7,689 nucleotides of DNA from JBEINZ01 sp040377825. Its GTDB lineage: Bacteria > Pseudomonadota > Alphaproteobacteria > Rhizobiales > Ancalomicrobiaceae. Position 1 is the first letter of the stretch; the number at the start of each line of letters is the position of its first letter. A program made the translations under genes and the position numbers. The stretch is from positions 1-7,689 of the forward strand of contig JBEINZ010000158.1 in assembly GCA_040377825.1 (NCBI GenBank). The letters are read 5' to 3'. A model generated the notes under the pieces. It saw only the letters and a program-made list of their open reading frames with translations, was not told where the DNA came from and ran no database searches. Of the stretch, positions 1 to 5,910 are shown piece by piece.

Positions 1-3
1 CGT

Positions 4-52
4 GAGCCAGGCCCTTTCGGTCGGATCGCTTCGATCCGACCGGGACAGGCTC
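4..52. repeat. Strong hairpin upstream of puuD
   Basis: Positions 18-28 (CGGTCGGATCG) and 32-42 (CGATCCGACCG) form a perfect 11-bp inverted repeat around a 3-nt CTT loop. An outer pair, GAGCC (4-8) with GGCTC (48-52), can extend it across an internal loop. No T-tract follows, so it is not a classical intrinsic terminator. It may end or process an upstream transcript, be a dispersed intergenic repeat, or be an operator for the purine operon. The sequence alone does not decide between these. Confidence 0.6.
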
Positions 53-67
53 TAAGCCACCCTTAGA

Positions 68-132
68 TTGAGCGAGTCCTCAGGGAAGCTTTCGCATCAG
101 ATTGGCTCAACCTGCTGATCCGCTGGACCCAC
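68..132 (+). other. Upstream coding extension of puuD without a normal start
   Basis: The puuD frame stays open upstream of the ATG at 133, back to a TAG at 64-66. From about 82 it reads REAFASDW, then LNLLIRWTH, joining directly to MIVGIGWIGTSF. PuuD proteins normally begin with a short leader, an aromatic/leucine stretch and an RW-x-H motif in the first membrane helix, so this stretch looks like real puuD coding sequence. The frame contains no ATG, GTG or TTG here. TTG at 68 is in another frame; one added base near 77-81 (GAGTCC to GAGTTCC) would give SEFLREAFASDW. ATT at 67 is the in-frame rare-start alternative. No Shine-Dalgarno sequence precedes either, although AGGGAAG occurs at 82-88. 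Homology judgement is from memory of the family. Confidence 0.55.
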
Positions 133-1263
133 ATGATTGTCGGTATCGGCTGGATCGGGACCTCGTTTTACTTCATCGCGCTCGATAATTCCTTGAAGAA
201 ACGCGCGGCGATGAATGAGGGCGTGTATGGCACGGCATGGGAAGTTCATGGCGGCGGCTTCTATCATGTCGAAAAATACATGGTCGCGCCCAAGCATCTG
301 CCGGACGACCTCATTTGGTTCAAATGGGAAGCCTATCTAACCTTCCTGACCGGTTTCGCGCTTCTCGTCGTGCAGTACTATTGGCATGCCAAAACGTATT
401 TGATCGATCCGAATGTGATGGCGTTGGAGCCCTGGCAGGCGATTGCGATTTCAGTGGGTAGCTTGCTGGCAGGCTGGGCGATCTACGACGGCTTGTGCCG
501 CTCGCCGATCGGCAAGGATACCGGGCTATTGGCCATCATGGTCTTCGCGCTGATCGTCGTGGCCTCGGCATTGTTTTCACAGGTGTTTTCCGGCCGCGGC
601 GCGCTGATCCATGTCGGCGCCTTCGTCGGCACGATCATGGCCGCGAACGTCTTCATGGTCATTGTCCCAAACCAGCGCAAGCTGGTCGCGCAGCTTATGA
701 AGGGCGAGGAGCCCGACCCACGTTACGGCCGCATCGGCAAGCAGAGATCCGTCCACAACACGTATCTCACGCTGCCTGTTCTCGCGATGATGGTCTCGAA
801 CCACTATTCGTTTCTCACCGGGCACCCGCATTCCTGGGTTCTTGTTGCCCTCATTTTGATTATCGGCGGCACGGCCCGGCACTTCATGGTGCGGCATGAT
901 GCGGGCGATCCGATCGGCCGGATAATCTGGGCTCCTGCTACGGCGGCGGTGGGGTTGACCGTGGCCCTTATAATGACCGCGCCGCGCACCGATCCCGCGC
1001 TCGCCGCGATGACGGTCAGCGATGCCGAAGTGCTTCAGATCGCCAAGACCCATTGTGTCGTCTGCCATGCCGCCAAGCCGCGCCACGAGGGCTTCACCGA
1101 GGCGCCGAAGGAAGTAAAGCTAGAATCCATCAAGGATATCCGACGCTGGGCCATGTTAATTGACCAACAGGCGGTCAGGGCGGAAATCATGCCGCTGGGC
1201 AACGAAACTCAAATGACCGTGGATGAGCGTAAAAAGCTCGGGGCGTGGATCGCGAGGCAGTAA
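133..1263 (+). CDS. puuD: Membrane urate hydroxylase with C-terminal cytochrome c domain (PuuD)
   Basis: Integral membrane enzyme that oxidises urate to 5-hydroxyisourate and passes the electrons through a fused cytochrome c domain to the respiratory chain, so no hydrogen peroxide is formed, unlike soluble uricase. Numbering from the ATG at 133, hydrophobic segments lie near residues 1-18, 67-84, 101-118, 131-150, 156-178, 210-225, 234-250 and 263-282, which matches the eight-helix urate oxidase N domain. The C-terminal domain has a heme c motif CVVCH at 308-312 and a likely axial Met353 in EIMPLGN. This start cuts into helix 1 and loses the conserved RW-x-H just upstream, so the true N-terminus probably lies about 20 residues earlier, although no ordinary start exists in frame. 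The gene heads the purine operon, and its stop overlaps the uraD start by one base. The function call is strong; the start is uncertain, and a frameshift in the leader is possible. Confidence 0.9.
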   Translation: MIVGIGWIGTSFYFIALDNSLKKRAAMNEGVYGTAWEVHGGGFYHVEKYMVAPKHLPDDLIWFKWEAYLTFLTGFALLVVQYYWHAKTYLIDPNVMALEPWQAIAISVGSLLAGWAIYDGLCRSPIGKDTGLLAIMVFALIVVASALFSQVFSGRGALIHVGAFVGTIMAANVFMVIVPNQRKLVAQLMKGEEPDPRYGRIGKQRSVHNTYLTLPVLAMMVSNHYSFLTGHPHSWVLVALILIIGGTARHFMVRHDAGDPIGRIIWAPATAAVGLTVALIMTAPRTDPALAAMTVSDAEVLQIAKTHCVVCHAAKPRHEGFTEAPKEVKLESIKDIRRWAMLIDQQAVRAEIMPLGNETQMTVDERKKLGAWIARQ

Positions 1264-1778
1264 TGGCGCTCAGCATCGAGGAGGCGAACGCGCTTTCCGA
1301 CGCCGATTTCCTTGCACACTTCGCGGATGTTGCGGAGCATTCTCCCTGGGTCGCCGCGCGGGCCTGCGCGCTGCGGCCCTTCATCAATCGGGACGCCATG
1401 CTCGCGGCCTTTTCGAGCGCCATTGCCGCCGCGCCGCGTGACATGTGCCTCGCCTTGATCCGCGCGCACCCGGATCTCGCGGGAAAAGCCGCGCTTGCGG
1501 GGCGCGTCGCCAACGAATCCATGCGCGAACAAAAGGGCGCCGGGCTCGATACCTTGACACCTACCGAGTTCGCGCGATTCACCGACCTCAACACGCGTTA
1601 CAACATTCGATTCGGCTTCCCCTTCATTTTTGCGGTCAAGGGCGCTACGAAGCATCAAATTCTCGACGCTTTCGCGCTGCGAATCGACAATTCTCCCGAG
1701 GCGGAATTTGATATGGCGCTCGCGCAGATCGCCAGGATTTTCCGCTTCCGTATCGAGGACCGGGTTCTTCCCGGCTAA
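1263..1778 (+). CDS. uraD: OHCU decarboxylase (UraD)
   Basis: 2-oxo-4-hydroxy-4-carboxy-5-ureidoimidazoline decarboxylase, a cytosolic cofactor-free enzyme that makes S-allantoin from the product of 5-hydroxyisourate hydrolase. The 171-residue length is usual for a single-domain UraD. The family core is intact: AHPDLAGKAAL with the catalytic His at residue 69, then NES-x2-EQ (85-90) with the active-site Ser86, Glu89 and Gln90, GAGLDTLTP (92-100), and LNTRYNIRFGFPF (109-121). I chose ATG 1263, which overlaps the puuD stop (TAATG) and has GAGG at 1254-1257 five bases upstream. An in-frame GTG at 1245 would add six residues and has poorer support. The overlap implies translational coupling to puuD. 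No UraH domain is fused, so HIU hydrolase must be encoded elsewhere. The role is assigned by clear family motifs and by neighbours in the same pathway. Confidence 0.93.
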   Translation: MALSIEEANALSDADFLAHFADVAEHSPWVAARACALRPFINRDAMLAAFSSAIAAAPRDMCLALIRAHPDLAGKAALAGRVANESMREQKGAGLDTLTPTEFARFTDLNTRYNIRFGFPFIFAVKGATKHQILDAFALRIDNSPEAEFDMALAQIARIFRFRIEDRVLPG

Positions 1779-1781
1779 GGC

Positions 1782-3047
1782 ATGCCCGATAGTTTGGCCA
1801 TTCATGCGCTTGGCGAGCGAGCGCTCGCGATGCTCGACCAGCTTGCGGCGATCACGGACGATCCCGGCCGCATTACCCGGCTCTACCTTTCGCCCGCCCA
1901 TCGGCGATCGGCCGATCTCGTGGCGCATTGGATGCGGGATCGCGGGCTCGATACGAGCGAGGACGCGCTTGGCACGCTGCGCGGTTTCATGCCGGCCGGG
2001 GTCCCCGGCGCGCAGGCCAATCGCCGGCTTCTGATCGGTTCCCACATAGACACCGTCATCGATGCCGGCCGGTTCGATGGCTGTCTTGGGGTCGTTGCCG
2101 GGTTGATCGTTGTGGAGGAACTAGCCGCGCGCGGGGTATCGCTGCCCTTTGGGCTCGAAATCCTGGCCTTCGGCGACGAAGAGGGTGTGCGCTTTCCAAC
2201 CGCGCTCTCCTCCTCTTCGGCGGTTTCGGGGACATACCGCGCCGAATGGCTCGATTTGGCGGATTCCAGCGGGATCAAGCTGCGCGACGCGCTCAAGGCG
2301 TTCGGCGGCGATCCAATGCGCATTCGCGATGCGGCGATCCCCTCGGGCTCGGTGCTCGGTTATGTCGAGTTGCATATCGAGCAAGGCCCGGTCCTCGAAC
2401 ACCAGGGCGAACCCCTTGGCGTGGTGACCACGATCGCCGGGCAGTCCCGCTTTCGCTTGTCAATCACCGGTGAAGCCGGCCATGCCGGAACCGTGCCGAT
2501 GACGCTTAGGCGCGACGCTTTCGCAGCGTTAGCGGAGCTAGCGGTCTTCGTCGAAAGAGCGGCCCGGGAAGGCACGGCCAGCCTCGTGGCCACGATCGGG
2601 TGGGTCGACGTTCGACCGGGTGCGGTCAATGTCGTGCCGGGCGAGGTCTTTGCGACGCTCGATGTCAGGGCCGCGTCTGATGCGCCGCGGCTTGCCGCCA
2701 TCGATCGCATTCGCTATGAGGCCGACCAGATCGCCAATCGGCGGGGCGTGAAAATCCGCTTCGAGCGATTCTTGGAGAGCCCGACTTGCCCGATGGACGA
2801 GCAGCTTCAGAACACCCTGGCCGCGAGCGTGGCCTCGCTCGGGGAGTCCACGCGGCGGTTATCCTCGGGGGCCGGACACGACGCGATGGCGATGGCGCGA
2901 TCCTTTCCGAGCGCGATGCTGTTTGTGCGATCGCGAGCCGGCATCAGCCATAATCCTCAAGAATTCACGTCTGTAGCGGATTTGGGGCTTGCCATCGAGG
3001 CCCTTGTGCGGCTGGTGGAACGTCTGGCGCGGGAGCATGCGCCGTGA
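1782..3047 (+). CDS. allC: Allantoate amidohydrolase, M20 metallo-amidohydrolase family (AllC-like)
   Basis: Predicted binuclear-metal amidohydrolase that converts allantoate to ureidoglycine, releasing CO2 and ammonia. The 421 residues fit the AllC/HyuC branch of the M20 family. Visible metal-site motifs are GSHIDTV (86-92, His88), AGRFDG (95-100, Asp99), FGDEEGVRF (130-138, the Glu133/Glu134 pair), ELHIEQGPVLE (196-206, His198) and SGAGHDA (362-368, His366). The stretch LSPAHRRSADLVAHWM (36-51) is typical of allantoate and ureidoglycolate amidohydrolases. The dimerisation lid covers roughly the segment after GQSRFRLSITGEAGHAG. The same family includes N-carbamoyl-amino-acid hydrolases, beta-ureidopropionase and ureidoglycolate hydrolases. 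The choice of allantoate rests mainly on the puuD-uraD-guaD context. The gene starts 3 nt after the uraD stop with only a poorly spaced AAGG before it, so translation is probably coupled. Confidence 0.82.
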   Translation: MPDSLAIHALGERALAMLDQLAAITDDPGRITRLYLSPAHRRSADLVAHWMRDRGLDTSEDALGTLRGFMPAGVPGAQANRRLLIGSHIDTVIDAGRFDGCLGVVAGLIVVEELAARGVSLPFGLEILAFGDEEGVRFPTALSSSSAVSGTYRAEWLDLADSSGIKLRDALKAFGGDPMRIRDAAIPSGSVLGYVELHIEQGPVLEHQGEPLGVVTTIAGQSRFRLSITGEAGHAGTVPMTLRRDAFAALAELAVFVERAAREGTASLVATIGWVDVRPGAVNVVPGEVFATLDVRAASDAPRLAAIDRIRYEADQIANRRGVKIRFERFLESPTCPMDEQLQNTLAASVASLGESTRRLSSGAGHDAMAMARSFPSAMLFVRSRAGISHNPQEFTSVADLGLAIEALVRLVERLAREHAP

Positions 3048-3065
3048 TTGTACCGCTCTGGAAAC

Positions 3066-3070
3066 GAGGA
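3066..3070 (+). promoter_or_regulatory. Ribosome binding site that fixes the guaD start
   Basis: GAGGA lies 8 nt before the ATG at 3079. The same frame is open to upstream candidates at 2989 and 3037, but these would overlap allC and add residues that do not resemble guanine deaminase. The site therefore supports the shorter protein. Confidence 0.7.
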
Positions 3071-3078
3071 TAACTTGC

Positions 3079-4392
3079 ATGCATGTCCTCACCGGACGAA
3101 CCCTGTCGTATAGTGCTGATCCCGAGACGGCCGGCGCGGAAGCCGTGCGTTTTGAGGAGCGTGGCGCGGTTGCGATCGGCGATGATGGGCACATCGCTTG
3201 GTCGGGACCAGCTGACGCGCTGCCGGAAATCTGGAACGGCGCGCCGAGCGAGGACTTCGGCACGAAGCTGATCGCGGCGGGCTTCGTGGACGCGCACATC
3301 CACTTTCCGCAATATCGCATGCTCGCGGCCCCTGGTCGCGACCTGCTGGATTGGCTGAACCGGTTTACCTTCCCGGAGGAGGCGAAGTTCGCGGCCGAGG
3401 ACCACGCCAAGGCCGCGGCCGAGACCTTTCTCGATCGGCTCTTCGCGAATGGAACGACGGCGGCCTTGGCCTTCTCCTCGGTGCATAAGGCAGCCGCGGA
3501 AGCGCTGTTTTCCGCCGCGGAGGCACGCGGGATGGCGCTGGCGACCGGTAAAACGATGATGAACCGGAATGCCCCGGCGGGTGTGCTCGACACGACCGAA
3601 TCGAGCGGAATGGAGAGTGCGGCGCTGATCTCCCGCTGGCACGGCAAGGGTCGCCTGCGCTACGCGATCACCCCGCGCTTCGCGATTACATCCACGGAAG
3701 CCCAACTTTTGATCACAAGCGCGCTCCTCGCCGCGCATCCGGACTGCTTGCTGCAGACGCACCTGTCGGAAAGCAAGCTCGAAATCGAGACCGTCAAGAC
3801 ACTCTTTCCCGACGATGTCGACTATACCGCTATCTACGAACGGTTCGGGCTTCTAGGGCCTACCAGCTTGTTTGCACACGGTATTCACCTTTCGGAACGG
3901 GAATGCGCGCGACTGGCGGAGTCGGAGTCTGCGGTCATCCATTGTCCGACGTCGAATACGTTCCTCGGTTCGGGACTTTTCGACATCGACCACATCGGCG
4001 CGCCGGGGCGGCGGGTGGGGATCGGGCTTGCGACCGATATCGGCGGTGGGACGAGCTACTCTATGCTGACGACCATGGGCGAGGCCTACAAGGTCGCGAT
4101 GCTGGCGGGGCGGCGGCTTTCGGCGACGCGATCGTTTTACCTTTCGAGCCTCGGCAATGCCCGACTGTTGCATATGGGCGACGAAATCGGCTCGCTTGAT
4201 GCTGGAAAATGGGCCGATATCATCGTTTTGGACCCATTTGCGACCCCGGTCCTTGCCGCCCGGCAGGAGCTCAGTGAAAGCCTGGAAGATATCCTCTTCG
4301 CGCTGGCTGTACTGGGCGATGAACGGGCGATTGCCGCGACCTATGTGGCTGGCCGCTGCGTCTATCGACGGGATTTGGCAACAGCGCCCTAA
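3079..4392 (+). CDS. guaD: Guanine deaminase (GuaD)
   Basis: Cytosolic zinc amidohydrolase that deaminates guanine to xanthine and ammonia. Numbered from ATG 3079 the protein has 437 residues, the usual family length. The metal site is complete: HIH at 73-75 in GFVDAHIHFPQ, His228 in QTHLSES with the following Glu231 as likely catalytic acid, His267 in FAHGIHL, and Asp320 in ATDIGGGTS. Signatures specific to guanine deaminase rather than other deaminases are LLDWLNRFTFPEE (89-101), GKTMMNRNAP (157-166), ITPRFAITS (197-205) and HCPTSNTFLGSG (288-299). The gene lies 31 nt after allC on the same strand and ends in a convergent gap. It supplies xanthine, which xanthine dehydrogenase (not in this window) would turn into the urate used by PuuD. 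I see no truncation or missing catalytic residue. Confidence 0.94.
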   Translation: MHVLTGRTLSYSADPETAGAEAVRFEERGAVAIGDDGHIAWSGPADALPEIWNGAPSEDFGTKLIAAGFVDAHIHFPQYRMLAAPGRDLLDWLNRFTFPEEAKFAAEDHAKAAAETFLDRLFANGTTAALAFSSVHKAAAEALFSAAEARGMALATGKTMMNRNAPAGVLDTTESSGMESAALISRWHGKGRLRYAITPRFAITSTEAQLLITSALLAAHPDCLLQTHLSESKLEIETVKTLFPDDVDYTAIYERFGLLGPTSLFAHGIHLSERECARLAESESAVIHCPTSNTFLGSGLFDIDHIGAPGRRVGIGLATDIGGGTSYSMLTTMGEAYKVAMLAGRRLSATRSFYLSSLGNARLLHMGDEIGSLDAGKWADIIVLDPFATPVLAARQELSESLEDILFALAVLGDERAIAATYVAGRCVYRRDLATAP

Positions 4393-4402
4393 AGTGCGCG
4401 TT

Positions 4403-4480
4403 GTTGCCGTTAACGCGTCGATTGTTACCGTAACGTTGCCGTTAACGGGCACGCTATCGCCGTTGGCGTTGCCCTAAACG
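4403..4480. repeat. Cluster of four related 12-13 bp repeats between convergent genes
   Basis: GTTGCCGTTAACG occurs exactly at 4403-4415 and 4435-4447. GTTACCGTAACG (4424-4435) and GTTGCCCTAAACG (4468-4480) are variants. Start-to-start distances are 21, 11 and 33 bp, close to whole helical turns. The exact copies each contain the 8-bp palindrome CGTTAACG, and copy two contains GTTAC-C-GTAAC. The stretch is more AT-balanced than the flanking genes. It lies past the guaD stop and past the stop of the facing peptidase gene, where a promoter operator is less expected. Function unknown. Confidence 0.6.
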
Positions 4481-4493
4481 TTTCCGTTTGAGG
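4473..4493. terminator. Weak hairpin, possible bidirectional terminator
   Basis: CCTAAACG (4473-4480) can pair with CGTTTGAGG (4485-4493) around a TTTC loop, with one bulged G. It sits between the convergent stops of guaD and the M16 gene, where a shared terminator is expected. Neither strand has a T-run after the stem and the stem is short, so the call is tentative. Confidence 0.25.
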
Positions 4494-4503
4494 CCCATGG
4501 CGC

Positions 4504-5826
4504 TTATGTGCCGCCGGGACCGACCGTCACCACCGTCAGGTCCTTCGAGAGGATGCGACGGGCGACGCGCTTGACATCGTCAAGCGTCACTTTTTCGATC
4601 AGCCCGTTGCGTCGATCGGTGTAGTCGATCCCGAGATTGTCGAGCTGGATGGAAAGGAGCTGACCGGCGATCTTGTCCGACGTATCGAAGCGCAGTGGGT
4701 AGGAGCCGATCAGGAAGGCCTTCGTTTCGGCGAGCTCTTTCTCGGTCGGACCGACATCCGCCATCCGGCGGATCTGCTCCTTGATCACCGCCAGCGTTTC
4801 GGCGGCGCGATCGGCGCGGGTGCCGACCCCGCCGACGAAGAGGCCGGCATGGCGGAAGGGGGCGAGCGACGTGGAAACCGAATAGGCCAGCCCGCGCTTC
4901 TCGCGCACCTCTTCGTACAACCAGGACGAGAGCGAGCCGCCGCCGAGAATATGGTTCATCAGGAAGCCGGCCATGAAGTCCGGATCATCGCGCTTCAGTC
5001 CGGGGCCGGCAAAGCGGATGGTCGCCTGCGGGACCGCCATGGTTTCCGCGACCGTCACGCCGGTGCGGGGTTCGACGTCCGGGACGGCGACGAGATTGCC
5101 CTTGGCTGGCAGGGATCCGAAGACCGAGTCGAGCAATGGGGCCAGCGTCTTGGCATCGATGTCGCCGACGACGGCGATCTTCAGGCCCTCACGGGCGAAA
5201 GTGCGGGCGTGAAAAGCGCGGAGGTCGGCGGCCGTGATGGCCTTCAAGCTCGCCTCGTTACCGGTGGCCGGTCGACCGTAGGGATGGTTGGCGAAAAGCG
5301 CCTTCGAGAGCGCCTCCCCGGCGACCGTATCCGGATCCTTGGCTTCCCGACGCAGCCCGCTGATCGCCTGAGCCCGCATCCGATCGACCGCGTCCAGGTC
5401 GAAGCGCGGCTTGGTGATTGCCAAGCGCAAAAGATCGAAAGCCGCGTCGCGACTTTCACTCAAGGTCTTCATCTCGCCGTAGAATACTTCTCGTGAATCC
5501 TCGAAGCCGAGGCGGAGCGACAGGTCCTCGACCTTGGCTTGGAATGCCTGCCCGTCGAGATCGCCCGCGCCTTCGTCGAGCAGGGTCGATAGCAGGTTCG
5601 CCAAGCCCTCCTTGCCGACAGGGTCCTGGGTCGAGCCACCTTGAAACGCGAAATTGACCGCGATGAGCGGCACGGTGCGCTCTTCGACCAGCCATGCCTC
5701 GATCCCGCCTGGGCTGATCACCCGCTGCGGGCTCGCGGCCTCGGCTTGTCCGGATACGGCTGCGAGGAATACGCCGCCGGCGATGGCGGCTGCAGCTGCA
5801 AGGCGGGAGAGAATGGCGATGCCCAT
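4504..5826 (-). CDS. Exported M16 peptidase-like subunit without zinc site (R/Y-pair subunit)
   Basis: M16B-type protein predicted to act in the periplasm as the non-catalytic partner of the peptidase encoded upstream. Its 440 residues start with a signal peptide: Arg8, a hydrophobic core about 9-24, and a likely cut after Ala30 (AEA). Where active relatives have H-x2-E-H, this protein reads GLANLLSTLL, so Asn77, Ser80 and Thr81 replace the His, Glu and His. The distal zinc Glu is Leu158 by alignment. It keeps HILGGGSLSSWLYEEV (292-307) and then Arg308 and Tyr315, spaced like the substrate-binding R/Y pair of M16 enzymes. I chose ATG 5826, with AAAGG nine bases before it, over an in-frame GTG at 5847 without a binding site. 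It follows the active subunit gene by 84 nt on the same strand, probably in one operon. Substrate unknown. Confidence 0.88.
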   Translation of the reverse strand: MGIAILSRLAAAAAIAGGVFLAAVSGQAEAASPQRVISPGGIEAWLVEERTVPLIAVNFAFQGGSTQDPVGKEGLANLLSTLLDEGAGDLDGQAFQAKVEDLSLRLGFEDSREVFYGEMKTLSESRDAAFDLLRLAITKPRFDLDAVDRMRAQAISGLRREAKDPDTVAGEALSKALFANHPYGRPATGNEASLKAITAADLRAFHARTFAREGLKIAVVGDIDAKTLAPLLDSVFGSLPAKGNLVAVPDVEPRTGVTVAETMAVPQATIRFAGPGLKRDDPDFMAGFLMNHILGGGSLSSWLYEEVREKRGLAYSVSTSLAPFRHAGLFVGGVGTRADRAAETLAVIKEQIRRMADVGPTEKELAETKAFLIGSYPLRFDTSDKIAGQLLSIQLDNLGIDYTDRRNGLIEKVTLDDVKRVARRILSKDLTVVTVGPGGT

Positions 5827-5835
5827 CGGATGGCG

Positions 5836-5840
5836 CCTTT
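5836..5840 (-). promoter_or_regulatory. Ribosome binding site of the zinc-less M16 gene
   Basis: On the minus strand AAAGG precedes the ATG at 5826 by 9 nt. The alternative GTG at 5847 lies upstream of this site, so the site favours the shorter protein, which starts directly with the signal peptide. Confidence 0.55.
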
Positions 5841-5910
5841 CGAACACTGTGCGAAATGGAATTTCTAAGGAAGCCCGAATACGCCGAGCGTAATCGGGAC
5901 TCGGTCGAAT

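Noticed and set aside
1209..2045. Long minus-strand open frame (278 codons) opposite uraD and allC
   Set aside because: It is antisense to two genes with intact family motifs, is Arg/Glu-rich with no recognisable domain, and spans the uraD-allC junction. It is a by-product of high GC content.
2859..3762. Two overlapping minus-strand open frames opposite the allC-guaD junction
   Set aside because: They overlap each other in different frames and oppose well-supported genes; low-complexity Ala/Ser or Arg composition and no motifs.
4849..5496. Plus-strand open frame of 215 codons inside the zinc-less M16 gene
   Set aside because: Opposite strand of a clear M16 gene, compositionally biased, no domain and no ribosome binding site.
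4504..5826. Zinc-less M16 gene as a decaying pseudogene
   Set aside because: The frame is intact and full length with a signal peptide, and it keeps the R/Y pair and glycine-rich segment. Loss of the zinc ligands matches the known non-catalytic partner type.
5884..5904. Hairpin CCGAG/CTCGG between the two M16 genes as an internal terminator
   Set aside because: Only 5 bp of stem, an 11-nt loop and no T-run; the two genes most likely share one transcript.
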